Part shown: in pieces, positions 63,549 to 64,000 of the stretch
Layout of the letters: each line of letters begins with the position of its first letter
Numbering within the stretch: the stretch's first letter is position 1
Assembly: GCA_029204225.1 (NCBI GenBank)
Contig: CM055098.1
Span: forward strand, 50,157,134-50,221,133
Source: Diphasiastrum complanatum
Lineage: Eukaryota > Streptophyta > Lycopodiopsida > Lycopodiales > Lycopodiaceae
DNA: 64,000 nucleotides
Direction: 5' to 3'
Translations under genes and position numbers: made by a program
Notes under the pieces: generated by a model
The model's input: only the letters and a program-made list of their open reading frames with translations
Database searches by the model: none
Told to the model about the DNA's origin: nothing

Positions 63549-64000
63549 TATTTCTAGCGAAGAAAAGGATAGCGCGAAGACATTTCAATGTAATGTGCTG
63601 TCCGTCATATTGAAAAGGTATGGATTTGTGGAAGGCATTTGAAAAAAGGAGCCGTTAATGGTTCCTCTTGTCCTCTAAAAACTAAAATCTAGATATAGGG
63701 CCATAGGGGGATAGTATGGGTAACTATCTTGTTTACAAGCCTTGGAATCCCTTTTTAGCTTTTCGCGCTCATATGTCCTTGGAGAAAGGCATTTTGACTC
63801 CAAAGCAAAGTAATTCAAGTGTAAAATTATGTGAGTGAGGGTCCGCTCATATGGTCCTTGGAGAAAGGCATTTTGACTCCAAAGCAAAGTAATTCAAGAG
63901 TAAAATTATGTGAGTGAGGGTCCACGAAGGAGAGAGACATTGTAAAATTAAGTGAGTGAGCTTGCATGCATGAAAGAGAGAGACATTAAAATTAAGTGAG
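63543..64000. repeat. Upstream region with 78-bp tandem repeat
   Basis: Upstream side of the SAP-domain gene. Two near-identical 78-bp units begin GCTCATATG at 63767 and 63845 and contain CCTTGGAGAAAGGCATTTTG and GTAAAATTATGTGAGTGAGGG. Shorter derivatives (AAATTAAGTGAGTGAG, GAGAGAGACATT) continue to the window edge. No coding sequence. Confidence 0.88.

Overview
This window is land-plant nuclear DNA. It holds three intron-containing, plant-type housekeeping genes in a landscape of decayed LTR retrotransposons, one of them spread by an 11.8-kb intron. The size of the introns, the nested Copia/Gypsy elements, the shared initiator-Met tRNA primer sites and the long GA/CT microsatellites suggest a large repeat-rich genome. 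A gymnosperm seems most likely, but that is inference and the species cannot be named from the sequence.

Host genes. (1) Minus strand, 24106 down to 9080: a GPN-loop GTPase of the GPN1/QQT2 type, five exons, 389 residues, every splice phase consistent. It is an RNA polymerase II assembly/import factor. (2) Plus strand, 40683-48931: a two-RRM, glycine-rich hnRNP-like protein, six exons, 381 residues. (3) Minus strand, about 63505 down to 60221: a SAP-domain protein matching the plant family annotated as zinc finger CCCH domain-containing protein 62; eight exons are well resolved and the first is uncertain. Genes 1 and 2 diverge across 16.6 kb of transposon debris; genes 2 and 3 converge across 11.3 kb.

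Transposon layers. 1-5.7 kb: remains of three Copia copies, one LTR and a primer site. 6.1-6.7 kb: CGAAGT/TTCGAC-rich array. 11.5-23.3 kb (GPN1 intron 2): a plus-strand Copia (14.08-21.3 kb) split by a minus-strand Gypsy chromovirus (about 14.93-19.07 kb), itself interrupted by a 2.6-kb element with 34/35-bp terminal repeats; a tRNA-derived SINE with 14-bp target duplications lies nearby. 25.7-33.5 kb: Copia, gag-like and LTR fragments. 33.55-39.44 kb: a nearly complete plus-strand Copia with both LTRs. 42,592-47,048: a minus-strand Copia in hnRNP intron 5 with 2% diverged LTRs and a CATCC target duplication, whose reverse transcriptase has been removed in frame. 53.3-59.5 kb: LTR pieces, a gag/protease remnant, an unassigned segment, and an oppositely oriented integrase/RT remnant.

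I see no CRISPR array, rRNA, functional tRNA gene or clustered gene system. The items most worth following are the mini-LTR element, the RT-less but target-duplicated Copia, the consistent transcript-sense GA runs just after 5' splice sites and in 5' UTRs, and the two unassigned segments at 26.8-28.7 and 56.7-58.5 kb.
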